DNA of 64,000 nt from Bacilli bacterium (GTDB lineage: Bacteria > Bacillota_I > Bacilli_A > ML615J-28 > CAG-313): contig CAADXH010000018.1 in the NCBI GenBank assembly GCA_900752975.1, positions 148,720 through 212,719 on the forward strand, written 5' to 3'. Positions 24,627-32,916 of the stretch are shown here, piece after piece. The translations under genes and the position numbers were made by a program. Under the pieces are notes generated by a model. The model had not been told where the DNA came from. It did not search any database and was given only the letters and a program-made list of their open reading frames with translations. The first letter of the stretch is position 1. Each line of letters opens with the position of its first letter.

Positions 24627-25337
24627 TCAATCTAAAATAGACTTGTTCGGTTTTCCATTAAAAGTTCTTCCAGTAGAACCTGATGCTTTACTCTGGTCTT
24701 CTTGAATTGATTGAGTTTGGACAGTTTCCGATGGAGAACTATAATCAGTTCGATTCACCGGAGTATCTCTAAGCATCATAAATGTTAAAGATGTATTTGC
24801 ATAATTCAACATATCTAGTGTTGATAATACATAATACATTCCTTTAAAAGTTTCTACTGATATTTGTACAGGTTCTGGTGTATTCAAATACATATTCAGA
24901 CACATACAATCTCCAGATTCTTTCTTAAAGATTCCTGGAGATATCTTTATAACTTTATCTAACGGTAATTTTATTACAAAACTTTCTTCATTTGTAATAT
25001 AAAGACCATTATTCAAATAAGCATAAATATGTGATGAACCGGATTCAAACCAAGTCTTTTTCGCTCGATCAAACATGTCCAACAAATCAAACATGTTTTC
25101 TGGATAAATACAAATCTTTTCTGTTTTACCAGTTCGTCTATCATCTATGAAAAGGTAATAGCTCAAACTACGTCGTATCATAGTATTACAACTAGGTTCT
25201 GATTTTATTTTAAATTCAGAACAATTCGAATAGACTTTATTATTAACTCGAAAAGATGCGATTACATGAAATACAATCTTGATATCTTCATTGATTGTAT
25301 AAATAATATCATTCATATACATATAATCTGATTGCAT
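24627..25337 (-). CDS. Unknown protein downstream of helicase
   Basis: A 236-residue protein whose ATG is preceded on the minus strand by AAGGTGGTGGTAAT; it ends in TGA. The first 180 residues look like a beta-rich soluble domain (Ile-Val-Phe-His-Val-Ile-Ala-Ser-Phe-Arg-Val, Ser-Tyr-Tyr-Leu-Phe-Ile-Asp, His-Ile-Tyr-Ala-Tyr-Leu). The last 45 residues are Ser/Thr/Gln-rich and disordered, ending with a short conserved-looking Arg-Thr-Phe-Asn-Gly-Lys-Pro-Asn-Lys segment. A folded beta domain with a flexible tail is the layout of single-stranded DNA-binding proteins, and the neighbour is a helicase, but I see no diagnostic motif and do not assign it. Confidence 0.5.
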   Translation of the reverse strand: MQSDYMYMNDIIYTINEDIKIVFHVIASFRVNNKVYSNCSEFKIKSEPSCNTMIRRSLSYYLFIDDRRTGKTEKICIYPENMFDLLDMFDRAKKTWFESGSSHIYAYLNNGLYITNEESFVIKLPLDKVIKISPGIFKKESGDCMCLNMYLNTPEPVQISVETFKGMYYVLSTLDMLNYANTSLTFMMLRDTPVNRTDYSSPSETVQTQSIQEDQSKASGSTGRTFNGKPNKSILD

Positions 25338-25361
25338 ATTACCACCACCTTTTCATAAATG

Positions 25362-25389
25362 TAAAGTCTGGTATTACCACCAGACTTTA
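25362..25389 (-). terminator. Hairpin spanning the helicase stop codon
   Basis: TAAAGTCTGG (25362-25371) pairs with CCAGACTTTA (25380-25389) and the loop contains the helicase stop (25374-25376). No T-run follows on the minus strand, so it may be a weak terminator or an mRNA stability or coupling element. Confidence 0.35.
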
Positions 25390-26924
25390 TTTCCATTTTC
25401 ATCCATCCTTTCAAATGGCATTCCACCATGATTTATTAATCTGTTATACATCACGTTAAAAGCTGTATTCTTCAATTGTCTCACTGTGAATACAATCTCT
25501 TTCGTATCTAATGCATACTTGTCAAACATTGGTAGAGACTTCTTGTAGTAATTATAGATTGGTTTTACAGAAGTATCAACCAAATCTATATAGAAAGAAT
25601 TGTATTGTCTCGTTCTACCAAATCGTTGTTGATTCTGTGGTAATGACTTTGTTGGTTCTGCCATATTAACACAAACCATAAGATCACTAATATCTAAGCA
25701 TGCTCCAGCAGACTTAGAAGTGGTTAAAATGATTGTATTATTCTTAGCAGATTCTTTATCAGGATTGATAGAGGTATATATGCCAATATCATCTGCATAC
25801 TCAGAATAATTATATCGCAACCAATTATAAAAGAATACAATAGAATTGTTTGTAGAAAAGAAGAATAGCTTCTTTCCTGGAATCTTACTAATCATATCAA
25901 GTACGATTCTAGCAATATAGTCAAAGTTTTCTTTCATAACAAGGAAGTCACAATAAGTCATCTTATTAAACCCATGTGTTGTTAAACAACTTGATAATTC
26001 ATTGTTCGAGATGCCACTTTTATACAACATTGCAATATAATGCGTATGTGGGTCTGATTCTGGGTCAAATAAAGATAGCATTGGGACATTGCAGAAGTAA
26101 TTCTTATAGATTCGATTCTGTGCATCATCACCTCTTGACGGAGTTGCTGACAGGTACAGAGTCTTATAGACTGGAGAAGCATAATCTATATTACAGATAT
26201 TCTCAAAATTTAGATGTGCTTCATCTATAATCTTAAGTCCAATTCCCAAAGTCTGAAATAACTCATCGATACGTTCCCAGCTATTATTGCTTGCATAAGA
26301 TAATAGTGTATCATGAGTTACCATATACACTTTATACTTATCTTGATTAAATCTTTGAGATAGTATTTTATCAATCATCTTAGAACCAGATATAAATAAT
26401 ATCTCAGAAGATATTACATTGGTGTGATAAAGATAACTATCTTTCCATTGATTCAACCATCCGACTGAATTTGTTATAATAACTGTCTTTACATTCAACA
26501 ATGCAGAGTAAACAATTCCTAAATATGTTTTACCTGCACCTGTATTCAATGCCAAAAACAATTGATTATATTTTTTCGTATAACTATATTCTCCCTTACC
26601 AGATAAGAACTTAAGTGCTAACTCTTGTTTCTCATCTTTTGGTGGGAACTTAATCAATATCTGATTAGAATTTGTTGCTGGTTTGTTATATTTGTTATCA
26701 TAAAAAGCATAACTACCAACAAGTCTTTCAACCTTTTTGATATCGATTCCTCTCGGAATTGTATAAGTCTTTTCTTGACGGTTATATACACTTCCGATTG
26801 TTTTAAACCTGAAATAAGCTTTATCCCATAAATCAAACATTTTCTCTAACTCTGGGATATCATTTTGCTTATAGTTGTTAATCACGATTTTGTTATGATA
26901 AACAACAATCTTACGGTTATCCAT
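25374..26924 (-). CDS. Superfamily 2 DEAH-type DNA/RNA helicase (UvsW-like)
   Basis: A 516-residue ATP-dependent helicase. Motif I (Walker A) is Asn-Thr-Gly-Ala-Gly-Lys-Thr at 127-133, motif II Asp-Glu-Ala-His at 234-237 and motif III Leu-Ser-Ala-Thr-Pro at 258-262. Motif VI lies near 440 as Gln-Gln-Arg-Phe-Gly-Arg-Thr-Arg with the two arginine fingers. The N-terminal 110 residues form a small alpha/beta domain, matching the layout of T4 UvsW (587 residues), which unwinds branched DNA and R-loops and rescues replication forks. Its start has GGAGCG upstream, and it lies downstream of the RNA polymerase gene with a terminator between. Role in recombination-dependent replication is likely from family and company. 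Confidence 0.88.
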   Translation of the reverse strand: MDNRKIVVYHNKIVINNYKQNDIPELEKMFDLWDKAYFRFKTIGSVYNRQEKTYTIPRGIDIKKVERLVGSYAFYDNKYNKPATNSNQILIKFPPKDEKQELALKFLSGKGEYSYTKKYNQLFLALNTGAGKTYLGIVYSALLNVKTVIITNSVGWLNQWKDSYLYHTNVISSEILFISGSKMIDKILSQRFNQDKYKVYMVTHDTLLSYASNNSWERIDELFQTLGIGLKIIDEAHLNFENICNIDYASPVYKTLYLSATPSRGDDAQNRIYKNYFCNVPMLSLFDPESDPHTHYIAMLYKSGISNNELSSCLTTHGFNKMTYCDFLVMKENFDYIARIVLDMISKIPGKKLFFFSTNNSIVFFYNWLRYNYSEYADDIGIYTSINPDKESAKNNTIILTTSKSAGACLDISDLMVCVNMAEPTKSLPQNQQRFGRTRQYNSFYIDLVDTSVKPIYNYYKKSLPMFDKYALDTKEIVFTVRQLKNTAFNVMYNRLINHGGMPFERMDENGNKVWW

Positions 26925-26950
26925 ATAATATCACGCTCCTATATAAAACA

Positions 26951-26978
26951 GGACTACTCCCAAATAGAGAGTAGTCCC
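26951..26978 (-). terminator. Terminator after RNA polymerase beta'-like gene
   Basis: GGACTACTC pairs with GAGTAGTCC around a nine-base loop, 8 bases after the stop of the 26986 gene on the minus strand; TGTTTT follows. Confidence 0.8.
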
Positions 26979-26985
26979 GAAATTT

Positions 26986-29202
26986 TTAATCACCCATATA
27001 CTTAAACAACTCATCTGATGTTCCCTGAGATTGAACAACTGGTTCATTCGCAAGGAACTTCTGTGGCTGTACCATATACAGCAAATCATATCCTGAAGGT
27101 TCATGCTTCTTGAAACTCAATGGTGAATATAACATTCTAGCAATATCCTCAGATTGAAGAGATATAGAAATACTTGGGTGGGTAGCAACTGCTTTCTTCA
27201 ATGTGAGAATCTTATATTTCTGATTATCAGGAATTGACCAATCTGGAACTTCAATAATATTATCAATCGAACGAAGCTGATTCATAATAATTACTTCCAG
27301 ATGAACACTCATGATATTATCAAGACCAATATCATTCAGCTTATTACTCAATGTTTCCAAGAATGTTTCAGCTGTATAATTATCTGTATTTGCCTTGAGA
27401 TTGATAATATTGATAACAGCTTGAAGTCTTTCAGACATATCATCATTATGAATATTATTCAAGTCGAACAAAGGATAATCAGAACCAATAATATTGTTTA
27501 CTGGAATAATGATATCTTCATCTACTGTATTAATATTCTTAAGTTTCAGATATTCCAAAAGCCAATCACTCAACTGGAAGTTATCAAGGTTTGATGAACG
27601 AATTGGATAATCTTCTCCAGTAGATTCATTTCTAAGATAAAATACATTTACATACTTTATCACATCTTCAAAACTTGTATCTACGTCATCATCGTTTTCG
27701 TCGTTTTCTACAGAAGCGAATATTTCTTCCTGAATGTCTCCTTCTCTGATGACAAACTTCCATTTCTTTCCATCTCTGAATTCCGGATTAATATAAATTG
27801 TACCGTCATCTAATGTGATAAGACGTTCAATTTGTTCCTTCGGAAGTACAGTTGTATCAAAGGTCACTTCATTAATCTTAGCTTCAAGAAGATGTTTTGC
27901 AGATAGCATCATCTGAGTCAATGGTTCAGTAAGATTCGTTACACTATAAATACCAATGTTTACAGCTGGTATAATATTGTATAACTCGCCCATACATTTT
28001 CTACAAATACCAAGTCCCATTGCTGCTGATTTACACTTGATTGGGCTTCTAAGATATATCTCTTGTCCAATAAGATCAGAATTCTTCTTTACGATATTAT
28101 ATACATCGCTTGTCCGATATTCCATTCCTCTTGGGTTGGTACGATAGTATCTATCTGCAATCTTTCTCAATGCAGTTTCATCCGTAACTTTATATTTCAA
28201 GAAGTTACGAGTTCCACAATCAAAATACGGGTCGATTGTATTCGTATACGGTTTTGTATACTTCTTTGTTCTAGAACAATTCAATATCATAATTCTACTA
28301 AACTGTCCAGAACGAGCAGTATTTTTCTTTGACAGAATCTGTGCAATTCTAGCAATCAAAGATTCAAGAATATGAAATGCAACATTATTAGCACCACCGC
28401 TAATATAATTCGTGTCTACTACATATGGGAAAATACTACCTTCCCCATTCGGTTTGACACCAATATTAATATACATTTCACGAGCTTGTTTTGGTTTGAC
28501 GCCTTCTTTTGCTCTAAAGGCATCTGATAGACAATGGTCTCTACCGATATACTGTTTCGCATTAACGATATAATCAATTAATCGATTCATATCTTTTAAT
28601 GCTTCTGCGTTCATCTGTTCTGGTGGAAACTGAGAATAATAATGATTCTTATGTCTATCCATGATTTCTTTAAATCCTGGACAATTGTTATACATAAGAA
28701 TGAAATCTTCATTGTTAATGGAGTTGTTGAAGAACCACGCAAATCCATCTACAAACTTAAGATTTCTCAAAGTATCATAGATAATGCGATTCAAATTATG
28801 AATAATCATAATGTTATTGTCTTTACCACAACGTTCTCTTGTTGGGATAATCGCAAAATTATCAATATACTTTTTGATATAGCTGTTAGTAATACCAGCC
28901 TTATTGAAGAAAACATGATATGGTTTAATTCTTTGACCGGTCTTAATAACAAACTGCCACACAATAATGTTTATGAGAGCATATGCTAGTGGTAAAATAA
29001 CTATCATATTGTTCTCAAATACAAATTGTATCTTTGTATTTTGTACTCTCGGAACCTCAATGTAATCCAAGAATACATCCTTCAAATCTTTCACATAATC
29101 ATCAATGGTTTCTTCATTAATATCAATCGTATTGATTGAAATGGGATTGCCATTAATGACTGGTGTAAACACACCATAGTCGTACACTGCGAGTGCGTTC
29201 AT
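26986..29202 (-). CDS. Multisubunit RNA polymerase beta' subunit, C-terminal part
   Basis: A 738-residue protein with AGGAGG before its ATG. It corresponds to the C-terminal part of beta'. Residues 235-305 match the region leading to the bridge helix (Pro-Asn-Gly-Glu-Gly-Ser-Ile, then Tyr-Ile-Ser-Gly-Gly-Ala-Asn-Asn). Cys329 lies in Asp-Cys-Gly-Thr as in bacterial beta', and Cys390, Cys400 and Cys403 complete a four-cysteine zinc site. Residues 414-437 (Val-Asn-Ile-Gly-Ile-Tyr-Ser ... Thr-Glu-Pro-Leu-Thr-Gln ... Lys-His) match the trigger-loop region. The catalytic Asn-Ala-Asp-Phe-Asp-Gly-Asp motif is absent here and must be in another gene. Split beta and beta' subunits are typical of jumbo phages of the phiKZ type. 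Whether this belongs to the virion or the non-virion enzyme cannot be told. Confidence 0.87.
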   Translation of the reverse strand: MNALAVYDYGVFTPVINGNPISINTIDINEETIDDYVKDLKDVFLDYIEVPRVQNTKIQFVFENNMIVILPLAYALINIIVWQFVIKTGQRIKPYHVFFNKAGITNSYIKKYIDNFAIIPTRERCGKDNNIMIIHNLNRIIYDTLRNLKFVDGFAWFFNNSINNEDFILMYNNCPGFKEIMDRHKNHYYSQFPPEQMNAEALKDMNRLIDYIVNAKQYIGRDHCLSDAFRAKEGVKPKQAREMYINIGVKPNGEGSIFPYVVDTNYISGGANNVAFHILESLIARIAQILSKKNTARSGQFSRIMILNCSRTKKYTKPYTNTIDPYFDCGTRNFLKYKVTDETALRKIADRYYRTNPRGMEYRTSDVYNIVKKNSDLIGQEIYLRSPIKCKSAAMGLGICRKCMGELYNIIPAVNIGIYSVTNLTEPLTQMMLSAKHLLEAKINEVTFDTTVLPKEQIERLITLDDGTIYINPEFRDGKKWKFVIREGDIQEEIFASVENDENDDDVDTSFEDVIKYVNVFYLRNESTGEDYPIRSSNLDNFQLSDWLLEYLKLKNINTVDEDIIIPVNNIIGSDYPLFDLNNIHNDDMSERLQAVINIINLKANTDNYTAETFLETLSNKLNDIGLDNIMSVHLEVIIMNQLRSIDNIIEVPDWSIPDNQKYKILTLKKAVATHPSISISLQSEDIARMLYSPLSFKKHEPSGYDLLYMVQPQKFLANEPVVQSQGTSDELFKYMGD

Positions 29203-29233
29203 AATTTTCTACCTCCTATAAAATACATTCTTT

Positions 29234-29272
29234 ATAGTAATAGTTTTCGGGCGAGTCAAATCCTATTACTAT
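29234..29272 (-). promoter_or_regulatory. Inverted repeat upstream of RNA polymerase gene
   Basis: ATAGTAATAG (29234-29243) and CTATTACTAT (29263-29272) form perfect 10-base arms around a 19-base GC-richer centre, about 30 bases upstream of the polymerase start. It lacks a T-run and may be an operator or leader hairpin. Confidence 0.45.
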
Positions 29273-29299
29273 CTTAATAGTATACAGAAGAAAAAGAAA

Positions 29300-29327
29300 T
29301 TGGTCAGTAGAACAATCTACTGACCAA
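29300..29327 (-). terminator. Terminator after 29339 gene
   Basis: TTGGTCAGTAGA pairs perfectly with TCTACTGACCAA; read leftward it is followed by TTTCTTTTTCTTC, 11 bases after the gene's stop. Confidence 0.88.
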
Positions 29328-29338
29328 CTTTTGTTAAC

Positions 29339-29797
29339 TTAGTGACGAGTTTTACTCATTTCTCTAGGCTGCAGTTTAGGGGTGTTTACATGTTTCTGAC
29401 CCTGTCCAGAAACATACATACGCTGACCCTGTCTAGCAACGATCTGAGCCTTATTTGCATACTTCTTCTTAATAGCAGCAAGTAACTTACGTTCTTGAAT
29501 ACGATTCTTTACAAGCTTATTCCAAAGAGCATCATGATTGTCTTTAGCTAACTGTAAAGCAGCCATACCAGTACGACGAGTCAAATCATCATTCTTATTC
29601 AACTTTACAATTGTTCTACGACTAATCTTCTTTGCTTCCATAAGTACATCTGCTTCTTCCAAAAGTTCACGCTTTTCAGAATCAGAATCTGCGTAATGAT
29701 CATCATAGAAGAATGCTTCTTGCAATTCATCCATGTTTAAAGAAACTTGTGTTTCTCTCAAATCCTGAGAGAGTCTTTCATTTGTATAAAGTCCCAT
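29339..29797 (-). CDS. Small basic-tailed protein, probable virion component
   Basis: A 152-residue protein with AAAGGAGG before its ATG. Residues 1-50 are acidic and helical; from about 55 on the protein is strongly basic and helical (Arg-Arg-Thr-Ile-Val-Lys-Leu-Asn-Lys, then Lys-Lys-Lys-Tyr-Ala-Asn-Lys), ending in an extended Gln/Pro/Lys/Arg tail that could contact DNA. Its first eight residues (Met-Gly-Leu-Tyr-Thr-Asn-Glu-Arg) resemble those of the 62776 protein. Gene stands alone between terminators. Codon use is more GC-rich than flanking replication genes, suggesting high expression. A nucleic-acid-binding head protein is possible, with no homologue recognised. Confidence 0.55.
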   Translation of the reverse strand: MGLYTNERLSQDLRETQVSLNMDELQEAFFYDDHYADSDSEKRELLEEADVLMEAKKISRRTIVKLNKNDDLTRRTGMAALQLAKDNHDALWNKLVKNRIQERKLLAAIKKKYANKAQIVARQGQRMYVSGQGQKHVNTPKLQPREMSKTRH

Positions 29798-29828
29798 AGG
29801 ATATATCCTCCTTTAAAAAAAATAAAAT

Positions 29829-29842
29829 TTAATTGCAATTAA
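29829..29842. promoter_or_regulatory. Perfect palindrome in divergent region
   Basis: TTAATTGCAATTAA is a perfect 14-base palindrome in the 180-base divergent region between the 29339 gene (-) and the polymerase C-half gene (+). It could be an operator, or chance in AT-rich DNA. Confidence 0.25.
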
Positions 29843-29936
29843 AGTTTATTATATTTTGCATACTAATCCCAGTCTTTTATATAATTGTTATGTTTTTAAA
29901 GCATGAATAACAATCTGATAAATAATTAATAAGATT

Positions 29937-29947
29937 ACGTATTACGT
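29937..29947 (+). promoter_or_regulatory. ACGTATTACGT element upstream of polymerase C-half
   Basis: Within GATTACGTATTACGTAGTC, the 11-mer ACGTATTACGT ends 30 bases before the ATG at 29978. The same 11-mer lies 24 bases before the ATG of the polymerase N-half gene. Both are preceded by AAGA. Confidence 0.5.
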
Positions 29948-29977
29948 AGTCTGAGAGAATATTGGAGGTAATTAAAA

Positions 29978-32077
29978 ATGGATATCACACAAATGGTTAA
30001 CAGTCCGACAGTAGATATATATAAGAATGAGATGTTGGATGCTCTGAAACTATCATTTCCTGGTTTGACAGAATTTGATTTGAGAGAAGCAATCGATTAT
30101 TCTATTGTAAAGAGAGGTAAGGATAGTAAAGCATATCTAGATAATAACTACAAAAAAGTAAGGGAAAAGAGAACTCTGTTTGAGATTACAGATTATATCA
30201 TTCAAAGAGAACCGATTATTACAGTATCTGGTGTTATGTTTAAGAAACATGGTTCTTGTCCAAACCCATTCGTAAGATTAATTCAAGAGTTCTTGGAACA
30301 AAGAGGAATCTATAAAAAAACAATGTTCAAGTATCCGAAAGGTTCAGAAGAATTTGAAAAGTATAATATTCTTCAACTTTCGGAAAAAGTTTCTGGTAAT
30401 GCAATGTATGGTGCATCTGGTAATCATACAAGTGTCTTCTATAATCTTTATGTAGCAAGAAGCATTACAATGCAAGGTAGAAGTTGTATTGCAGCTGCTA
30501 TTATGCTGTTTGAAGCTACAATGGCAAATAATGTAAAACTTCTCAGTTTAAACGATGTTGTTACATTTATCAATAATGTAAGAAGAGAACCAATTGGAAA
30601 ATATCCTGATGAGATTATTCTTGATAAAGATAAGTATGTGACAGCAGAAGAATGTTTCTTTAAAATCTTATACAGTTGTGGATTCTATTGGATTCCAACT
30701 GAAAAAGAAATGACTCTGATTTGGGATATTATTAATCAATGTAGTCAGCATGAGTTGAACAAATTGTTTTATAAAAACAATCTATTCTGGTTTGTAGATA
30801 ATAGCGTCGTAATGAATAAAATTTTAAGTATTTTGTCTACTCTTGATGCACCATTTATTGACCCGAATGAACCACCGGAATCTATCAAAGGAATGATGGA
30901 TGAATTATATGATATGATATTTGAATGGGTTTATTATGATAAACAGTATATGGATAGAATCGATAGAACTGAGAATATGTATCGTTGCGTATCTATGCTT
31001 ACAGATACAGATAGTTGTTTCATTTCATTTGATGGATGGTATCGTTATATTCTAGATAAAACATTCAATATTCCAATGAAGATTAAAGAACTTGAAATCG
31101 AAGAAAAAACTGGTGAAATAAAAGAAGCTTTTGATATTTCATATGACTATGATTTCTATACAGATGAAATTATTGAAAGTCAGAACATTATTAGACCTGA
31201 CGTTATCACACCTCAAGTAGGATTCCGTTGTAGTATTATCAATATTCTTGCTAGTATTATGGGGAAACTTGCAATTGACTATATGGGTAAGTATTCTGAT
31301 AACTCTAATTCTACAACTTGTTATGACGGTTCAAAGCGTAAGAGTTTCTTCATTCTTAAGAATGAGTTTCAACTTAAACGTGCTCTTATTACGGATGGTA
31401 AAAAGAACTATTGTGCATATCAAGAAAGACAAGAATCTAATATCATCCCAAAAGAAAAAGCATTATCAATTACAGGTATGCCGATTAAAAAAGTTGGTGT
31501 TCCGGAATCTACTAAGATTAGATTACAGAGAATTTTACTCGACCAAGTACTTGATAATCCTGGAGAAATCTCTCAAGTAGAAATTGTAAAGCAACTAGCT
31601 GTGTTGGAAAAACAAATCATTGAAGCAATCGAAAATGGTAGTAAGGATTATTTCAAGCCTGAAAGAATTAAAGCATTCAGTGCATATGATACTCCGATGA
31701 GAGAATCTGGTATTAAAGCATCTGTTGCATTTAATTTCTTGAAAGATGATAATATGGAAGCAATTGACCTAGACCAAAGAAACAGTATTCTAAATATCAA
31801 AGTAAACATTGACAAAAAGAATGTTGATGGGTTGAAAGAAAAGTATCCACAGATTTATGAAAAAGCGGTAGAGCTGATGACTACAAAAAAAGAATTCGCT
31901 AAGGGAATTACAGGTATTGCAATTCTTGATAATATGCAAGTTCCGGAATGGGTAAAAGATTATATTGATTATGCAACAATTGTAAATGATAATCTTCGTT
32001 CATTCCCATGTGAAGCATTAGGTATAGACCGTATTGAAAATAAGTATATAAACTATACGAATATTTTGAAGTTCTAA
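29978..32077 (+). CDS. DNA polymerase family B, C-terminal half (fingers, palm motifs B and C, thumb)
   Basis: A 699-residue protein; TGGAGG precedes ATG 29978. Residues 1-78 look like an extra helical region. Residues 80-115 (Ile-Thr-Val-Ser-Gly-Val-Met-Phe-Lys-Lys ... Leu-Glu-Gln-Arg-Gly-Ile-Tyr-Lys-Lys) correspond to the sequence that follows motif A in family B enzymes. Motif B is Lys-Val-Ser-Gly-Asn-Ala-Met-Tyr-Gly at 137-145 and motif C is Leu-Thr-Asp-Thr-Asp-Ser at 341-346, holding the two catalytic aspartates. The rest is palm and thumb. Exonuclease motifs and motif A are absent and are found in the 11780-13816 gene on the opposite strand. The two proteins must assemble to give a working polymerase. 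Confidence 0.93.
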   Translation: MDITQMVNSPTVDIYKNEMLDALKLSFPGLTEFDLREAIDYSIVKRGKDSKAYLDNNYKKVREKRTLFEITDYIIQREPIITVSGVMFKKHGSCPNPFVRLIQEFLEQRGIYKKTMFKYPKGSEEFEKYNILQLSEKVSGNAMYGASGNHTSVFYNLYVARSITMQGRSCIAAAIMLFEATMANNVKLLSLNDVVTFINNVRREPIGKYPDEIILDKDKYVTAEECFFKILYSCGFYWIPTEKEMTLIWDIINQCSQHELNKLFYKNNLFWFVDNSVVMNKILSILSTLDAPFIDPNEPPESIKGMMDELYDMIFEWVYYDKQYMDRIDRTENMYRCVSMLTDTDSCFISFDGWYRYILDKTFNIPMKIKELEIEEKTGEIKEAFDISYDYDFYTDEIIESQNIIRPDVITPQVGFRCSIINILASIMGKLAIDYMGKYSDNSNSTTCYDGSKRKSFFILKNEFQLKRALITDGKKNYCAYQERQESNIIPKEKALSITGMPIKKVGVPESTKIRLQRILLDQVLDNPGEISQVEIVKQLAVLEKQIIEAIENGSKDYFKPERIKAFSAYDTPMRESGIKASVAFNFLKDDNMEAIDLDQRNSILNIKVNIDKKNVDGLKEKYPQIYEKAVELMTTKKEFAKGITGIAILDNMQVPEWVKDYIDYATIVNDNLRSFPCEALGIDRIENKYINYTNILKF

Positions 32078-32083
32078 ACAAAA

Positions 32084-32120
32084 AAGAAGAATGGATGTAG
32101 AGTCCATTCTTCTTATTCTG
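32084..32120. terminator. Bidirectional terminator between polymerase C-half and 32125 gene
   Basis: AAGAAGAATGGA (32084-32095) pairs with TCCATTCTTCTT (32103-32114). T-rich sequence follows on the right, and leftward reading gives TTTTTTG. Confidence 0.88.
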
Positions 32121-32124
32121 TCTT

Positions 32125-32646
32125 TTAGCAAGCTTTGCAGTCAAGACCAAACATTCCGATTAAATCTAATGCCCAGCTAACATTCAGCTGACGTTCTGCA
32201 TAAGGTTCAATTCCGATTGTTTCACAATTATGATTATTACAGAATTCTATTAAAGCTTCAGACGCATCGTCACGTTCTACGATTTCCATCTCAAATAACT
32301 TTTCAAGAATTTCATGTAAATAAACCCAATCGCTAATATACTGCATTACCTGAGATGCATCTTCAGCAGACATGCCACCGAACATGCCGATCAAATCTTC
32401 AACCAGGCTAATATTCAGCTGACGTTCTGCGTAAGGTTCAATTCCGATTGTTTCAGAATCGTGTTCATTCATCCAAGATACGAATGCACCATTCATGTCT
32501 TCCAGATTAGCTGTATCCATTCCGAAGCCAAACAGCTTTTCGGAAATTTCACACAGATAAATGTAGTCATTCAAGTAAGAGATAACTTCCTGTGCGTTGT
32601 TAGCGGTTGCGATTGCAATATTGTTCATCATTTTAGCGTTCATCAT
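32125..32646 (-). CDS. Small acidic protein made of a tandem duplication, unknown
   Basis: A 173-residue protein. The start at 32646 is chosen because GGAGG lies 5 bases upstream; the frame extends to 32673 without a site. It consists of two copies of a unit of about 70 residues. Each has a helix with Tyr-Ile/Val-Tyr-Leu...Glu-Ile-x-Glu-Lys-Leu-Phe, then a linker, then a near-identical block Glu-Thr-Ile-Gly-Ile-Glu-Pro-Tyr-Ala-Glu-Arg-Gln-Leu-Asn, then Asp-Leu-Ile-Gly-Met-Phe-Gly. The C-terminus adds three Cys-containing residues. It is read away from repeated divergent element B. Codon use (GCG, CTG, CAG) is unlike the AT-rich neighbours. No family recognised; the block may be a binding site present in two copies. 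Confidence 0.65.
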   Translation of the reverse strand: MMNAKMMNNIAIATANNAQEVISYLNDYIYLCEISEKLFGFGMDTANLEDMNGAFVSWMNEHDSETIGIEPYAERQLNISLVEDLIGMFGGMSAEDASQVMQYISDWVYLHEILEKLFEMEIVERDDASEALIEFCNNHNCETIGIEPYAERQLNVSWALDLIGMFGLDCKAC

Positions 32647-32797
32647 AATAAGCCTCCAAAGTTTCCGGAACATAGTGAACTATCAATATAGGTTTGTTCC
32701 AATAACCATATAATGATATTGTACATTGTTGTACGGCTCAGTTTTAAGTCATCCAAGCGTCCAGACTAAATAGACCTTTCTAAGGATAATACTATAA

Positions 32798-32855
32798 TAC
32801 TATCTTCTATTCATTATAATTATATATAAGTGAATATAGGTAGTTTTACAAAGTC
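32798..32855. promoter_or_regulatory. Repeated divergent element, copy B (probable bidirectional promoter)
   Basis: Reverse complement of copy A (10485-10541) with three mismatches and one single-base gap. It lies between the divergent 32125-32646 gene (-) and the tape-measure gene (+, start 32917). The imperfect palindrome ATTCA...TGAAT surrounds a TATAATTATATATA core. Orientation relative to flanking genes is the same as in copy A. Confidence 0.6.
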
Positions 32856-32916
32856 CGATATATTCTACTATCTTTAACATATCTATAATTGTGTAAATGA
32901 AAGGAGGATATTATAT

